From Takakia lepidozioides (Eukaryota; Streptophyta; Takakiopsida; Takakiales; Takakiaceae): a stretch of DNA of 64,000 nucleotides. Where the stretch lies: the NCBI GenBank assembly GCA_030704615.1, contig CM060733.1, forward strand, positions 8,928,001 to 8,992,000. The letters run 5' to 3'. Below are positions 45,521-56,937 of this stretch, in pieces. Each line of letters starts with the position of its first letter. The stretch's first letter is position 1. The notes under the pieces were generated by a model. That model was not told the origin of the DNA and did not search any database. It saw nothing but the letters and a program-made list of their open reading frames with translations. A program made the position numbers and the translations under genes.

Positions 45521-46437
45521 GTTCAAGGAGATACTGACGACATCAACGGTTCCTCAAGTCCCCTAATGGAACCCTCCGGATCACTAGTGAGTCGGAGTAT
45601 TGAAGGCTTTCCGAGGGTTCACGATGGTGCTCAAATTGAGGGTGGATCCTCGGTCAGACCCTTCTCCTCTCGGGAAGCGGGCGACACTCTTATCCTCTCG
45701 GGTCCTCCTGGGTGTAAAGTCCAAGGTGCAAGTGAAGAACAGAAATATCCCGAAAACTTTATCGACATTTCCCAACATTCCTCACCCTCCCCGTTCAGTA
45801 CGCAGGGTCTGGTCTATCCAACCCGTAGGGCAACCGTCGGGGACTTGGCTGCGGCTCCGCTGCATCTTGTTCCAACTCTTCCTCGCATATTTCCCCAGCA
45901 TGAGGGTTGGACAGCCCAAATCCGCAGGAGTCAGGTGACTTAAGCTCATTTCTTGCTCCTTGCTCATTCTCCTAGTTTCACTTAGTTTGGGGTCTGATAT
46001 TCATCTGTCGCTCCAGGTTAGAAAATTTGCAGATTATGACCTTCCTGTCAAACGACGTCTGCATTGGAATGCAGTTCCGAGGTAAATTATTCCTTCGTTG
46101 TGTTTTCATTCCATCCAGGATGTCGAGTGCTCAAGGGACAATTTTCTGTCCTTGCCTGTTGTTGCCTCTCCACTCCCCCCGTCGTTCAATGGCAACATAT
46201 CTCAAACATCGACACAGCTTGACCCTGAACTGGTGGCACAATGTTCTGCACCAAAGAGATGAAAAAGAGCCCCCGAGCCATTTCCTTCCTCTGCAGGAAA
46301 TCTTTCCAATGGACAAAAGGCTGACAAGAAAAAAAAAGCAGATTTCAAACACATGAGGACTCCCTCGGATGTTGTGGCGCCTCGTCAATCCAAGCCCGCG
46401 GGAATCCACTAATCCTCTGCGAGACCTTCAATGGTAA
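45521..46437 (+). pseudogene. 3' exon-like segments of the FCP1-like locus
   Basis: 45521-45943 encodes a Ser/Pro-rich frame (SSSPLMEPSGSLVSRSIEGF, then GDTLILSGPPGCK). 46019-46080 encodes VRKFADYDLPVKRRLHWNAV ending at a GTAAAT donor. 46121-46437 encodes a low-complexity frame (SFNGNISQTSTQLDPELVAQ) with in-frame TGA and TAA. No family was recognised; the grouping is by position and splice-like borders only. Confidence 0.35.
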
Positions 46438-46566
46438 ATTTCAAAACCATTTCTCCACTTTCGTTTGCACTTTGTTTTGCGGTCCCAAACTAACTCCGTA
46501 ATTTTTATACAAGCGAGTATGGAGACGCAGAACTTCTTGAATACGCCTCCCGACAAGGTGCGTCCA

Positions 46567-46595
46567 CGAACCTCCACTTGACAGCCGACGTTCAT
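46567..46595. repeat. Dispersed palindrome, copy 6
   Basis: It reads AACCTCCACTT-GA-CAGCCGACGTT, 10 bp after a donor-like AAGGTGCGT. Confidence 0.75.
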
Positions 46596-46730
46596 CTTTT
46601 GATGATCTCCAACTGTTCGATATATCATCTACTCTTGGTCCTTTACAGTAGTCCATTGTCGGGACACTTATGTCTCAGCAAACGTAGAGGTCACTTTGAA
46701 ACTAATAAACACTACATCGGGTTGTTTCTG

Positions 46731-46844
46731 ATGGCGGGAACACTGAAATTTATTTCCTTAAATTGCGCAGGATGGCATCGTCCATCAACCTTCATCTGCT
46801 ACATCGGGGAAGAGGAAATGGATGTTGTTAATATTGAGTGTTAA
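46731..46844 (+). pseudogene. Possible LINE endonuclease start fragment
   Basis: It encodes MAGTLKFISLNCAGWHR and EEEMDVVNIEC. It resembles the first strand and first catalytic region of an APE-type endonuclease (family pattern: ISWNCRG, then DIVxLQE). Nothing of the rest is present. Chance is possible. Confidence 0.3.
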
Positions 46845-46862
46845 CGGACTCCTCTGCTACCG

Positions 46863-46889
46863 GTCACCTCCAACCGACGGTGAATTGTT
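46863..46889. repeat. Dispersed palindrome, copy 7 (degenerate)
   Basis: CACCTCCA-ACCGACGGTGAATT keeps the left arm and spacing only. It is the weakest copy and lies just before the copia LTR. Confidence 0.5.
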
Positions 46890-47312
46890 TAAGGAAAGAT
46901 TTCGTTTAAGGAAAGTTACAGTTCATGTTCTCGACAGGGTATGTTAAAGGTACGTTAAATGGTATGTAGATTAGTAAGTCAAGTAGTAAGTAACCTTTCA
47001 TATCTCATAGACTAGAGACACTTTTGAAGAGATGTAGGTATGTTCAGAGATTTTAATACAACGCTTCTATTCTGTCTCAACTCTCTCTCTTTCTTGTATG
47101 CTTACAGATTGAGTCTATACAATGATTAGATTCTAACATGGTATCGGGCCTCTATAATAGTTAATATAGAACGATCCGATGGGACGAGACTCCTTGTTTA
47201 AAATTGACCTTAGCATTCTATGAGTTTCCTGAGCCATATAAAATGTATGCATTCAGAAAACATAGGGTCCTAAAATTCTATAGGATTGAGTAAATCCTAA
47301 ACAAGAGCAACA

Positions 47313-48175
47313 ATGGCATCATCCTCGTCTGATCAAAGAACCGTAGAGAAATTAGATGGTTCTAACTATCAAACCTAGAAGATTAGATTATCCTATCTTT
47401 TTTAAAAAGAAAGATTGTGGGATTTAATCATAGGTACTGAAATCAAACCTAGCACAAATACCTCCCCAGGTGGAACACTCACAAATCCACCAAGCACTGG
47501 TGTAGGTTTCATAGTCAACTGGGAAGATAGAGATATGACAACACAATAATTTGATGATCATAGATAGTGTTAAAACACTTGTCTCGGTCATGCGACCTCT
47601 GCACTCACAACAAGTGGGAATTGGGTAGCATTACAAAGAGTTTATCAAACAAATGACATGATGAATAAATGTCATCTTAGAAAACAATATGTAAATTCCA
47701 GTTTGAGAGAAAGAAGTGATATTAAAATTCACTTTCATGAATTTAGACCTCTAGGGTCAGTGGGGGTCACATATTCAGATGAAGACAATGTAGAGACGCT
47801 CTTAAGTGTCTCAAGTAGTCTTCCAGAATCATACGAGCCCATGATTATGACCTTGAGTAATCAATTCGGATTAACCCTTGATGGTGAAGCCAAATTATTG
47901 ACTGACGACATTCATAGAAAGAAGAATGGTGACTTATCTGCAAACACAGATGGAGTCACGACATTCTGGGCTGGCAGGAAGCCAAACCAAAAGAGGCAGA
48001 TAACTGGATCTCAAGGAGGATCAACTAATTACCCTGTCAACCAAGGTCAGCTGAGTGGTATTAACAATTCTCAGTCAACCCTCAATCTATACACCAGATG
48101 GAAAAGAGAAGGAAAGAACCTTGCCATTATTGTCATAAGATGGGGCACATTAAAAAAGAGTGCCAAAAGCTACTA
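47313..48175 (+). pseudogene. copia gag with CCHC knuckle
   Basis: The start is MASSSSDQRTVEKLDGSNYQ, then stops (TAG near 47379, TAA near 47404 and 47549) and a long frame from 47658. The frame has LREQ-like helices (RKQYVNSSLRERSDIKIHFH) and LSVSSSLPESYEPMIMTLSN. The zinc knuckle PCHYCHKMGHIKKECQKL (about 48119-48172) is in a neighbouring frame. Confidence 0.85.
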
Positions 48176-48177
48176 GC

Positions 48178-48633
48178 AGACCAGAAGACGTCCAAAGTTC
48201 AGTCTGGGTCTCCAGAGAACATAAGATATTTACGCTATCTCGAGGGTTTACCGTAAATGAGATTTTCATTGAATGGCTCTTGGATTCAGGAGCTACTGAT
48301 CACATGACTTCTCATCGACATTGGTTTTTGACTTATGAACATTTAAAACCGCGAGATAGTGTCTACCTCGGAGACAATTCCCACCACTCAATCCATGGCA
48401 AAGGAGATGTTGCCATCAGACTCTTGACTGGCGACGTGAAGATCATACAAGACGTATATCATGTCCTAGCATTATGTCAGAATTTAATCTCGGTGAGTCG
48501 AGTAGTCGATGCCAGTCACAAAATCACATTCTCTAAGCAGCAAGTAATCTTGGAGGGCTTTGGTGGACAGTTGATCATCTTGAATGAGGTTTCCCACGGT
48601 GGTCTCTATAAAGTTGGCACATTGAGTCTATAG
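48178..48633 (+). pseudogene. copia aspartic protease
   Basis: An open frame holds the catalytic WLLDSGATDHMTSH. LGDNSHHSIHGKGDVAI and VYHVLALCQNLISVSRVVDA follow, typical of the copia protease and pre-integrase region. It ends LYKVGTLSL, directly in the LTR end. Confidence 0.88.
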
Positions 48634-48651
48634 AATGATTAGATTCTAACA

Positions 48652-49777
48652 TTGATCGAAGTTGGCACCAGGATACACCACAACAACTCTCTTGCATAGG
48701 CAAAAATGATCTTGTGCTATCCCCGCAATAGCTTGTTCCCAGGAAAAATCATCTGAATGAAGCTCATCATTCCATTATGGCCTTATGTTAGTGAGAGCCG
48801 CGGCTATGCCCCCCTTAACAAATTCCCACAATCGAAATCCGCTCGGAGTAGGTGAGTATAGAAAGCTCTCCAAGATGCGAGTGCGATTTGCATCACCTTG
48901 AATTTAGGTACGCCAAGTTCAGACCAAGAAAGCAAGTCACATGTCTTTATCCTATGTTGCGCTGCCTTTAGTGGAAGACGTTTGATAATAACTGAAGTGT
49001 AAAGCTTTTGCAACAAACGACCAAAATACACCCCTTGTTTGGACGCGGTGTCCCCTTCCTCTTTGCATGAAGACGGGTCACTTGAGCTGGATGCCATCAG
49101 TACTTCATAAAACAGTTAGATTGAGCTTGTACTTACAATCTGCTACAATGATCAAAAGAGACAATCATGTATTGCACTGAGCGCCGCCATGGCCGGCAGC
49201 TTGCTTTGTACCTTTCCCGACCTAACTTAACTCATCCCAACTAAATTGCAAGGCGTGCCTTCCATCTCCACCATATTTCTCTACCCAGGTACGTGCCTTT
49301 TCCTCTCACGGTTCTGATTCACAAGAGGGTTTGCGGCTTGTAAAGAGTGTCTGAGCAATAGTGGGGGATCTATCACTGAGCATAATAGTGCAAGCACCAA
49401 TCATCAAACATATACAAAATCACAACCTCACATCCAACACCCTATGCACATCCAAGTTCACCAAATTAATACATGAAAAACGGCCGTGAGAGCGCAAACA
49501 ACCATAGATTAAATAGGTAGTACTAATCTAATCACAACCTCCAGGTGGCAAGGCTTCATTGGCTATCCAGATTACAACCCTCTCCATCAGGCATCAGCTT
49601 CGAGCTGTGTGATCATACTTTTTATATAGGACAAGGTAGCAATTACCAAATTTAGGATAGCACTAAATCAGCCAACCACGCCATAGCTTTTTATCCAAGT
49701 GACGAACACAGAGCATCTGTGCCAGGTGGAATCCCTCATCCTACATGGCGAAATTGTTCTGGCATCCCAACGATTAT
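48652..49777. other. Intergenic, one unassigned minus-strand frame
   Basis: A minus-strand frame at 48804-49097 encodes 97 residues starting MASSSSDPSSCKEEGD. I recognise no family and see no splice context, so I do not call it a gene. The rest shows no coding features. Confidence 0.35.
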
Positions 49778-50902
49778 GGAATACCAAAAGAGCCATACTG
49801 GTTTCGAATCTGCAAACTCTTTTGTATTGAGACATGGTTGGTGTGCTTGTCTTAGGGTCGAACCCTAGGACATACGTATTTTATATATGGTACATAATAT
49901 AGTATCTACCAGTACGGAATAGCAAAAAGGCCGAGCATGCAAGGCTGCCTGGACCTCAGGAAAGATTCCCATGTCATGAGGTAGATTCCTAGAATATTCC
50001 TTATGCTGGGCAAAGATTCTGTCCTGTGCCTAGGGATCTTTCTAGCCTAGGATAGGCTCCAAAAAGATGCCCAAGGACTTACGTGGCGTGACGACAATGA
50101 CATGTCTACGATGATGTGGCACTTTGTACAGTGGAAAGTTCTTGCCGGTGGGCCACTTGTGCCTCCAGGGCTATTTTCTCGATATATATGGTTTATATAT
50201 CAAGCAAGTCCACAACAGTTTATTGACAACATCTTGACTATCTAATTATTTATAGAGCTACCATAGGGATCTCAAAATTGATGAACATATTCAAAACTAA
50301 CTACAGGGAATGCAGGAAGACGAATTGAACCCCCAACAACGAGGTTACACTTCAAGTTTCTAAAGTAAGTCCACGACAATTTATGAAAGTTAACAGACTA
50401 TCAAATTACTTATGGCAGTTATGTATTGCAGTCTTTGGTTTGTTCATAAAGCCATAGTCCTAAGTTGATAGGGAAAACTAAATGACCCTGCAACTACTGA
50501 GCAAAATGTGTCATTAAAACCCCTTAACCTTGCTAAGCCAATTGTCCCAGACCCTAGGCCACTTGTTCCAACAACACTAAGCCAAATGTCCCAGACCCTA
50601 GGCTAAATGTCCTCCAACAACCCTAAGCCAAATGACCCTAGGCACATGTGGTGGAGATACATGTATTTTGTATAATTATACATACTTTTGGAGATGTATG
50701 TACGTATGTTGGCTTAGTGTTAGATGCTAAGCCCATACATTGCATCCCATGATATAAAGCATTTTGGCTTGGGGATAAAAGAATCTTTTTCTAGTGCTAT
50801 GTTAGAATATTCTCTGGTTTTGGATTTTTGATCTTGGCATCTGGCTTTTGGAATCTTTCCCTAGGATGGGAATCTTTTCCAGTATAGCTCTTTTGGTATT
50901 CC
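49778..50902. mobile_element. Non-autonomous TIR transposon, about 1.1 kb
   Basis: The left end GGAATACCAAAAGAGCCATA(CTGG) at 49778-49801 is the inverse of (CCAG)TATAGCTCTTTTGGTATTCC at 50879-50902, with one mismatch in 24. Inner parts near both ends share AAAGATTCCCAT. Flanks share AACGAT (49769 and 50906) but not as a clean target duplication. There is no transposase. The interior has a short repeat of AAATGTCCCAGACCCTAGG (about 50530-50640). Confidence 0.6.
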
Positions 50903-50971
50903 GTAAACGATCCCATGGATACCTGCCACGATCCCTGCATATGCCTATGGAATACCAAAAAAGCCATGCCT

Positions 50972-51666
50972 AGGGAATTCCAAAAAGGCCTTGATGTGAA
51001 ATGCATTGCAATTCACTTGATCACCCCCCTAAAAGTGCGCAATTGAATTGAATTGTCGGCACACGATTCAATTGAATTGCTAGTTGACAATTCAATTGAA
51101 TTGTAATTTATAATTTATAACTTATTTCTATATAAAATATAAAATGTATATGTATATGTATATATTCAAATTATACTTATACACATATAAGAGTATAAGC
51201 TAAAAATACATGTTGCCCGTCTATTCTTGCTGGCCCTCTTTCTTGTGCCCTCGAGGAAATTGTGGAGTTGTGAAGCCACCCTCAGCGAGAAAGGGAGAGC
51301 CAGAGACGGAGAGAGATCAGCAGCTTCATGTGATTCACTGGCAAAATAAACATGGCTGGCTTCGAAAGAAACAGACAAATCAAACCTGACAATTGATGAA
51401 AGGCTTCCCTTGCATCAAAACACTGGTATCTGGTATCTGGCCCAGGACAAGGAAAACAAAAAATATGTTCATCTTGAGAATTATCAAAAATAATATTGTT
51501 TCGATACCCTTACAAAGGTATCGTGTTGAAGTTGGGATGTGTGTTCCATATAAGTTTAATATATCAAACTCTTACACGTTGATACTCTTACATTGGTATC
51601 ATGTTTGGTATATGTACATAGCCATATATTGGCACCCACATCCACAAAGAGAGACAATCCTGCTTT

Positions 51667-51764
<98 letters not shown>

Positions 51765-52167
51765 CTCAAGCCTTACCACGGGCAAAGGATTGACAGACAG
51801 ACGGCAAGAATAGACGGTCAACATGTATTTTTAGCTTATACTTTTGTATGCGTATATGTATAATTTAAATATGTACATATATATAATATATACAGAAATA
51901 AGTTAAAAATTATAAATTACAATTCAATTGAAGTGTAGTCAGCAATTCAATTGATTTGCCAATTCACAATTCAATTGAAATGTCAACTAGCAATTCAATT
52001 GAATCGCGTGCTGATGGTTCAATTGAATTGCAAATTAGGGTTGTTTTCAAGCTAGTTTTAGCAGTTCAACTGGATTGCCCTTGCAATTCAATTGAATTGC
52101 GCACTTTTAGGGGGGTGATCAAGTGAATTGCAATGCATTTCACATCAAGGCCTTTTTGGAATTCCCT
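50972..52167. mobile_element. Fold-back TIR element, about 1.2 kb
   Basis: The outer ends AGGGAATTCCAAAAAGGCCT (50972) and its inverse ending 52167 pair over about 78 bp with almost no mismatch. Pairing continues with gaps to about 51230 and 51805. The 8-bp flanks are CCATGCCT and ATATGCCT (six shared bases), a possible diverged target duplication. The arms hold repeated ATTCAATTGAATTG motifs, and the loop holds a long (CT)n. There is no transposase, so it is a large MITE or fold-back element. The class is uncertain. Confidence 0.75.
51670..51762 (+). repeat. (CT)n microsatellite, about 46 units
   Basis: This is an uninterrupted CT repeat in the loop between the arms of the fold-back element. 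It creates long Ser-Leu frames that are not genes. Confidence 0.95.
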
Positions 52168-52175
52168 ATATGCCT

Positions 52176-52790
52176 CCAAGGGCCAACATTGCACTACTGG
52201 ACAGAAACGACATTGGGCCCTCCATGGCCTGTGTGTCGAGCAGTAGGCTCTGTAAATTCACTAGACGTTAATTAAAGTAACTTTATCTTTAACTATAGGA
52301 CAGAAACGACAACCTCCATGTGCTAAATTTCACCTGCTTACAGATATCGGTGGCCGACAGGTTCATGGGAATTTTGGCGCCAGATGGTCAGCCGCCAGAG
52401 GTCATGGCTGACCATCGTTGACCTCCATACTGGGTTTCCAATGCATTGTACCTAGGGGGAAGGTCACCTTTCTCCTTTGCATCAGTGGACCCGGCCACTC
52501 TCCCCACTCACTACCCGTCACGCTCTACTCCTCGCACTCAAAATGTTTTTCTTAAACAGTACTCAAATTCAAGAGAGGAGGGAATTTTTATATTAGCCAT
52601 AGAGCACACAAGGAAGACATCACCTCTAATGATGAACTGTGAACCCGGAACTACAATAAATATCAAAAGCATCCGCCGGGACCCACCACTCCTGGAACCT
52701 CCTCACATAAAAGTGAGGTGCCCCACCACTGCTCCACCAACATCGGCCCAGCCGGCCGGGACATTGAAGTTGGCCCTCACTGTTTCTACA
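52176..52790. other. Intergenic upstream of the P450
   Basis: No gene was recognised. Small direct repeats of GACAGAAACGAC (52199 and 52300) are present. Confidence 0.4.
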
Positions 52791-52798
52791 GATTCCAC

Positions 52799-52809
52799 AT
52801 ATATATAGA
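52799..52809 (+). promoter_or_regulatory. Candidate TATA box of the P450 gene
   Basis: ATATATATAGAGG lies about 440 bp upstream of the ATG at 53240. It is a good match to a plant TATA box. The implied leader would be about 400 nt; other starts are possible. Confidence 0.4.
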
Positions 52810-53239
52810 GGCGTAGACATACTTACCGGGCAAGGAGTTGACGCGGGCCGTGGTTAGTGAGACTGTAATTAATACGAGATTAGCGTGAGCTTAGTGCAAC
52901 CCTGCGACGAGGAGGTGGTTATTAGTGAGAATTAAGTTGACGTAGTCCTGTTCAAAGGTCAGCCGCCGCACGAGGTTGATGGCCAGCCTTTGCCGACGAT
53001 GTTGCAGCTTGACTTTGTGTGCAGCCATGTAGGCTTTAAGAATAGATAAGAGCATCCAGCGCCTCCAGACTCTCTTCACAAGTCTCTTGGGACACTTCTG
53101 CTTCAGACAATTCAGCAGCAAGTGCAAAGAGAGAGTGACACTGGTTCTGCACAGGCTGCAACAAATTATATCGTGCTAGATATCGCTGTGCAGATTGCGG
53201 CAGGAGGAGTGTTTGGAAAATAAATTTCGTGGGTGGAGC

Positions 53240-56200
53240 ATGGAGTTATCGAGCCGTGCTGTGGTGGCTGCAGTGGTTCTCGGTGCTGCAGGGGTGCTGA
53301 TTTCGCTGTGGAGGTGGGCGACCTCATATAAACGCATTGCGGGGTCGTATTACAAGACTCTGCCCCCTGGCGGATATGGCCTGCCAATTATGGGCGAGAT
53401 GATCGAGTTCATGTTCACGCAAAAGTACAATGAGGGCCAATTCATCGAGTCACGCAAGAAAAGGCAAGTCTTGGCCGCAGAATCCACAATGGTCACATGA
53501 TAGCTTTGCAAGGAGTACCCTTTTGAGGGCTCTTGAATTACCATGCCCAGGAGAATAGCTGGTTTCTTTTATCTCTATTGGGTTGGTAAGGCCGAAGGGC
53601 CAGGAAGGCCATAGGTGGGCAGGGTGCTGGAAAATCCATAGACCTTCTGGGTGCCGGGCTGCAAACATGTGCATGCAATGTGGTCCGACACAGAGGACCT
53701 TCGTATGTCTGAAATGTTCTATTCGTATCAAGAATTGACATGATCCATGTGGCTTCTAATTCCTTCCCGCCGAGACAACTCCGCAATCCGGATCATGTAA
53801 TTTCTGGTTCATTCGAGCTACCAACTAGAGACATTCTGGGCTCATTCTGGGCTGACAAGGATAAGTTAGTCAGTGGTTACGTGTAGAGCCTCTGGACAGC
53901 ATTCTGTACAAATGCGATTCGGAAGAAAAAGAGAATGTAGGTGTAAAGTTCTAACAAGCTCAAATTCCTGCAGGTTTGGAAATGTGTTCCTGACGCATTT
54001 GTTTGGAGAACCAACCATCATTGCCTCCGGTCCTGAAGACACCAAGTTAGTCTTACAGGCAGAAGGCAAGACCTTTAAACCCAGCTATCCCTTAGAATTG
54101 ACAGGGAGGACCAGTGCTCCCAGCATCCACGGCGAGACGTGGAAGCAGTGGCGACGATTTGCTCTCTCCAAAGTGGGCTTCGTTGCTTTGAAGGACCGAA
54201 TCAACGCAGTTGAGGAGTTTGCTCTCAATACCTTGAGCACTTGGGAGGGCCGCCGTGTGCTCGTTGGTGACGAAGCTAGAAGTGTAAGTAGACAGTTTCC
54301 CGGTCATTCCGTATGAGAACAAGGTCCAAAATGCTGTGTATAGACACTTCATAGCCCAGGCCTGAGACCTGGGAAAGCGGGGGGAGGAAAACGGCCCGGG
54401 CATATGTACAATTGAAGTTGAGGCACAGAGATGGCACATGAATGCTTTGTAGGGAGATCCTGGGTATTCGAAGCTACGATTAAGTTGACGTGGATTGTGT
54501 TGCAGTTCACATTTGAGATCGTGGCCAATGCTCTCTTCAGCAATCTCAAACCAGGAAAGGTTCTTGAAGCATTGAAGCATGAGATGTACACATACACAGA
54601 TGGCTTGTATACCGCACCCATCAAACTGTATGGCTCCAAATTCAGCAAAGCAAAAGAGGTGAGACACAACTCGTCCAAGTTGTTTACAGGGCTTGACTGG
54701 ATGGAGAAACTTAAATTATTGTTGGAGGAGTCCTTTTCAGCCATGGCAATGTACCGGACTCGGTCTGGTTCTATAACAAAGATGTTCCCAATCAGCGTTT
54801 CTCCATGCCAACGAAGACAGCTTTGTTTGGTCATGTAAGACATGGTTTTCTAATGGGGCTCCTTGCAAGTGGGATCTCAACCTACACAAGATGAATTTGT
54901 GGATGGGGCATCTTCATGAGAATCTGTTGACTGATGTATTTTCAATGTTGTATGTGCAGTCAAGACAAAAGGCATTCGTCATCATCCAGAACGATATCCT
55001 CCCCTACTGCACTGAAAACGATGTCAATCAGTACAAGGAGTTTCAGGAAGTCAAGAAACAGGAGAACCCCAATTTGACTGATGCAGACTTGAAGGAGATG
55101 GCAGAGGACTATTGTCACAGCATGCTTTTTGCAGGACATGAGTCTGCAACCACCACTCTGACATTCGCAGTCAAGTTCCTGTCAGAGAACCCTGATATCA
55201 AGCGTCTAGTTAAGGTGAGCACTGCTAAAATTGAAGACACAGGAGCACTAAGATGAGAACAATGAAAGTGTGGTGACGCATGTGGTGACATTATGTTTCA
55301 CAAAGATCATTTCTGTGTAGATTAAGTGGGGATTGGGCACAGCACAAGGGATTGGTATTAGAGAGAGGTGAGACTTGATAGAGTGTCAAATGTAACGAGA
55401 AGGGAGAGAGACATATAGATCTTAAACTTTCTCAAAGGTGTGAGCATTGGCACAAGTATGTTTTCCAGGCTGAACATGATGCCATCCGCAAGAACAAAGG
55501 GAAGAACGAGAAGCTGACCTGGGACGAATACAAGAGCATGACCTTCACCCAGCATGTAAGTAACGTGGAGCTTCTTTCATGTCACAGGATCCATCCCCCT
55601 GGGTCCCAGTAGTGTTAGCTGGTGCCTGGCTCTCCTTAGGTCCTCACAGTTCCTCTCACCATGATGTGACATTGAGGCAACCTCACTTTATTGAGTCAAG
55701 ATTGACGAGGGTGCTGCACTGTGGGATAAGTTGGTGCCAAAGTGCTCTCAGATCAATATTTCATGGACAAGGACACTTCTATTTCTGCTTCTCTCAGAAT
55801 AGCTGCCATGTGTCTCATGTAGCTTTGCACAGTGTTACATCTCCGTTTGCTGGATGCATACATAAGGCCTGCTCATGATTATGGAGCATGTAGGTAGGTC
55901 CTTGATGAAGAATCAATTGGTCAAAAAGAGGACCTACTTGCAGATAGCTGAACTTTGAATGGTTGGTTTGGTTATGCAGGTTATAACGGAGTCAATCAGA
56001 ATGAGCACACCCTTGAACCTTCTTATGCGTGAAGCTACAGAAGATGTGAAAATAAATGGTGAGTTTTTTCTAGTAAAATACGGTGTTGCATGGCATTAAT
56101 AGGGTCCTCCTATAATATGAACCTCATGGTGCTCATAGGGCTACAGACACTGCATAATTTTGGGCTACATGATTTTTATTTGATAAAGGTGGGTGCTGTA

Positions 56201-56937
56201 TTAGAAGACAAGAACAGGCATCGGTCATGCCAAGACCAGCCATGAAGCCTACAGGATATAATAATTTGGGGTGTAACACGCACTCTTGCCGTGGGGTGGC
56301 AATGTACAGGCTACATAATCCCAAAGGGCTGGAAAGTCTTCCCATCCATGATGTCTGTGCATTATGATCCCTCTGCATTCCGGGAGCCCCACAAGTTTAA
56401 CCCCTACCGCTACACAGTAAGAACCTTCTCTCTCTCTTTCTCCCACTCTCTCTGTAACTCGTTATTATCTCAAACTAAGAGAGTCCATTATGTAGCACTT
56501 AACTAAAGGTGCAACAGATTTTCAGGTGCAGTTTGGATAGATTATTGAGATCTGCAGGTCTTCATCTCCTTTACTCTACCACCTGTGGTATTACGCATTT
56601 GTTTTGGGTCCTGTCTTCAGGATTTGAACTGTTCTAGTTTGAAAGAAAGTCCCTGAGAATCTCACATAGAATGCTACATGCACTTTCTTCTGGCACTGAG
56701 ATTCAAAGTTTGATGGTTCTTAAACAGGGACCAGATGCTGGCAAGATTCCATTCATGGGATTCGGAAATGGACCTCGGATCTGCCCAGGTGCTGACCTTG
56801 CTAGGCTGGAGGTTACAGTCTTTCTTCATCATCTTATCACCAAATTCAGGTATGGCTTTCATACCGATGTACAGAGTTTGCTTGCTGACAATGGCAGTTT
56901 CATTCCACTTCAGATGGTCATAAGAAGGAAAAATTAA
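53240..56937 (+). CDS. Cytochrome P450, CYP85-clan-like, eight exons, intact
   Basis: This is a membrane-anchored haem monooxygenase; the clan oxidises sterols, brassinosteroids, gibberellin precursors and terpenoids, and the substrate here is unknown. Exons are 53240-53463, 53974-54283, 54506-54658, 54960-55214, 55469-55555, 55980-56058, 56310-56416 and 56728-56937, giving 474 residues with no stop. The N-terminus is a hydrophobic anchor (VVAAVVLGAAGVLISLW) followed by a proline-rich hinge LPPGGYGLP. The I-helix has AGHESATT (287-294), the K-helix ESIR (347-350), then FNPYRY. The haem loop is FGNGPRICPG with Cys424. Intron 1 has a GC donor (AAAAG|GCAAGT); the others are GT-AG. An in-frame ATG at 53195 would add 15 residues, but the start at 53240 puts the anchor at the N-terminus as is usual. 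The gene is alone, with repeats upstream. Confidence 0.92.

Larger units (their letters stand above)
46942..48651 (+). mobile_element. Ty1/copia element reduced to LTR, gag, protease and an LTR end
   Basis: A 197-bp LTR-like segment 46942-47138 starts TGTTA and ends TAACA. A primer-site-like TGGTATCGGGCC follows at 47139. Gag and protease follow, then integrase and RT are missing. Instead the last about 30 bp of the LTR (ATTGAGTCTATAGAATGATT, then AGATTCTAACA) appear at 48622-48651. No matching target duplication was found (GGGTA left, TTGAT right). Confidence 0.72.

Noticed and set aside
46937-48656. Target-site duplication of the copia element
   Set aside because: The flanks GGGTA and TTGAT do not match.
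48804-49097. 97-codon minus-strand frame as a gene
   Set aside because: There is no recognisable motif, splice context or neighbour support.
51593-51863. Ser-Leu-rich frames in the fold-back element
   Set aside because: They are products of the (CT)n repeat with no gene context.
53195-53239. Upstream in-frame ATG of the P450
   Set aside because: It would place 15 polar residues before the membrane anchor. The ATG at 53240 gives the usual P450 start, though 53195 cannot be excluded.
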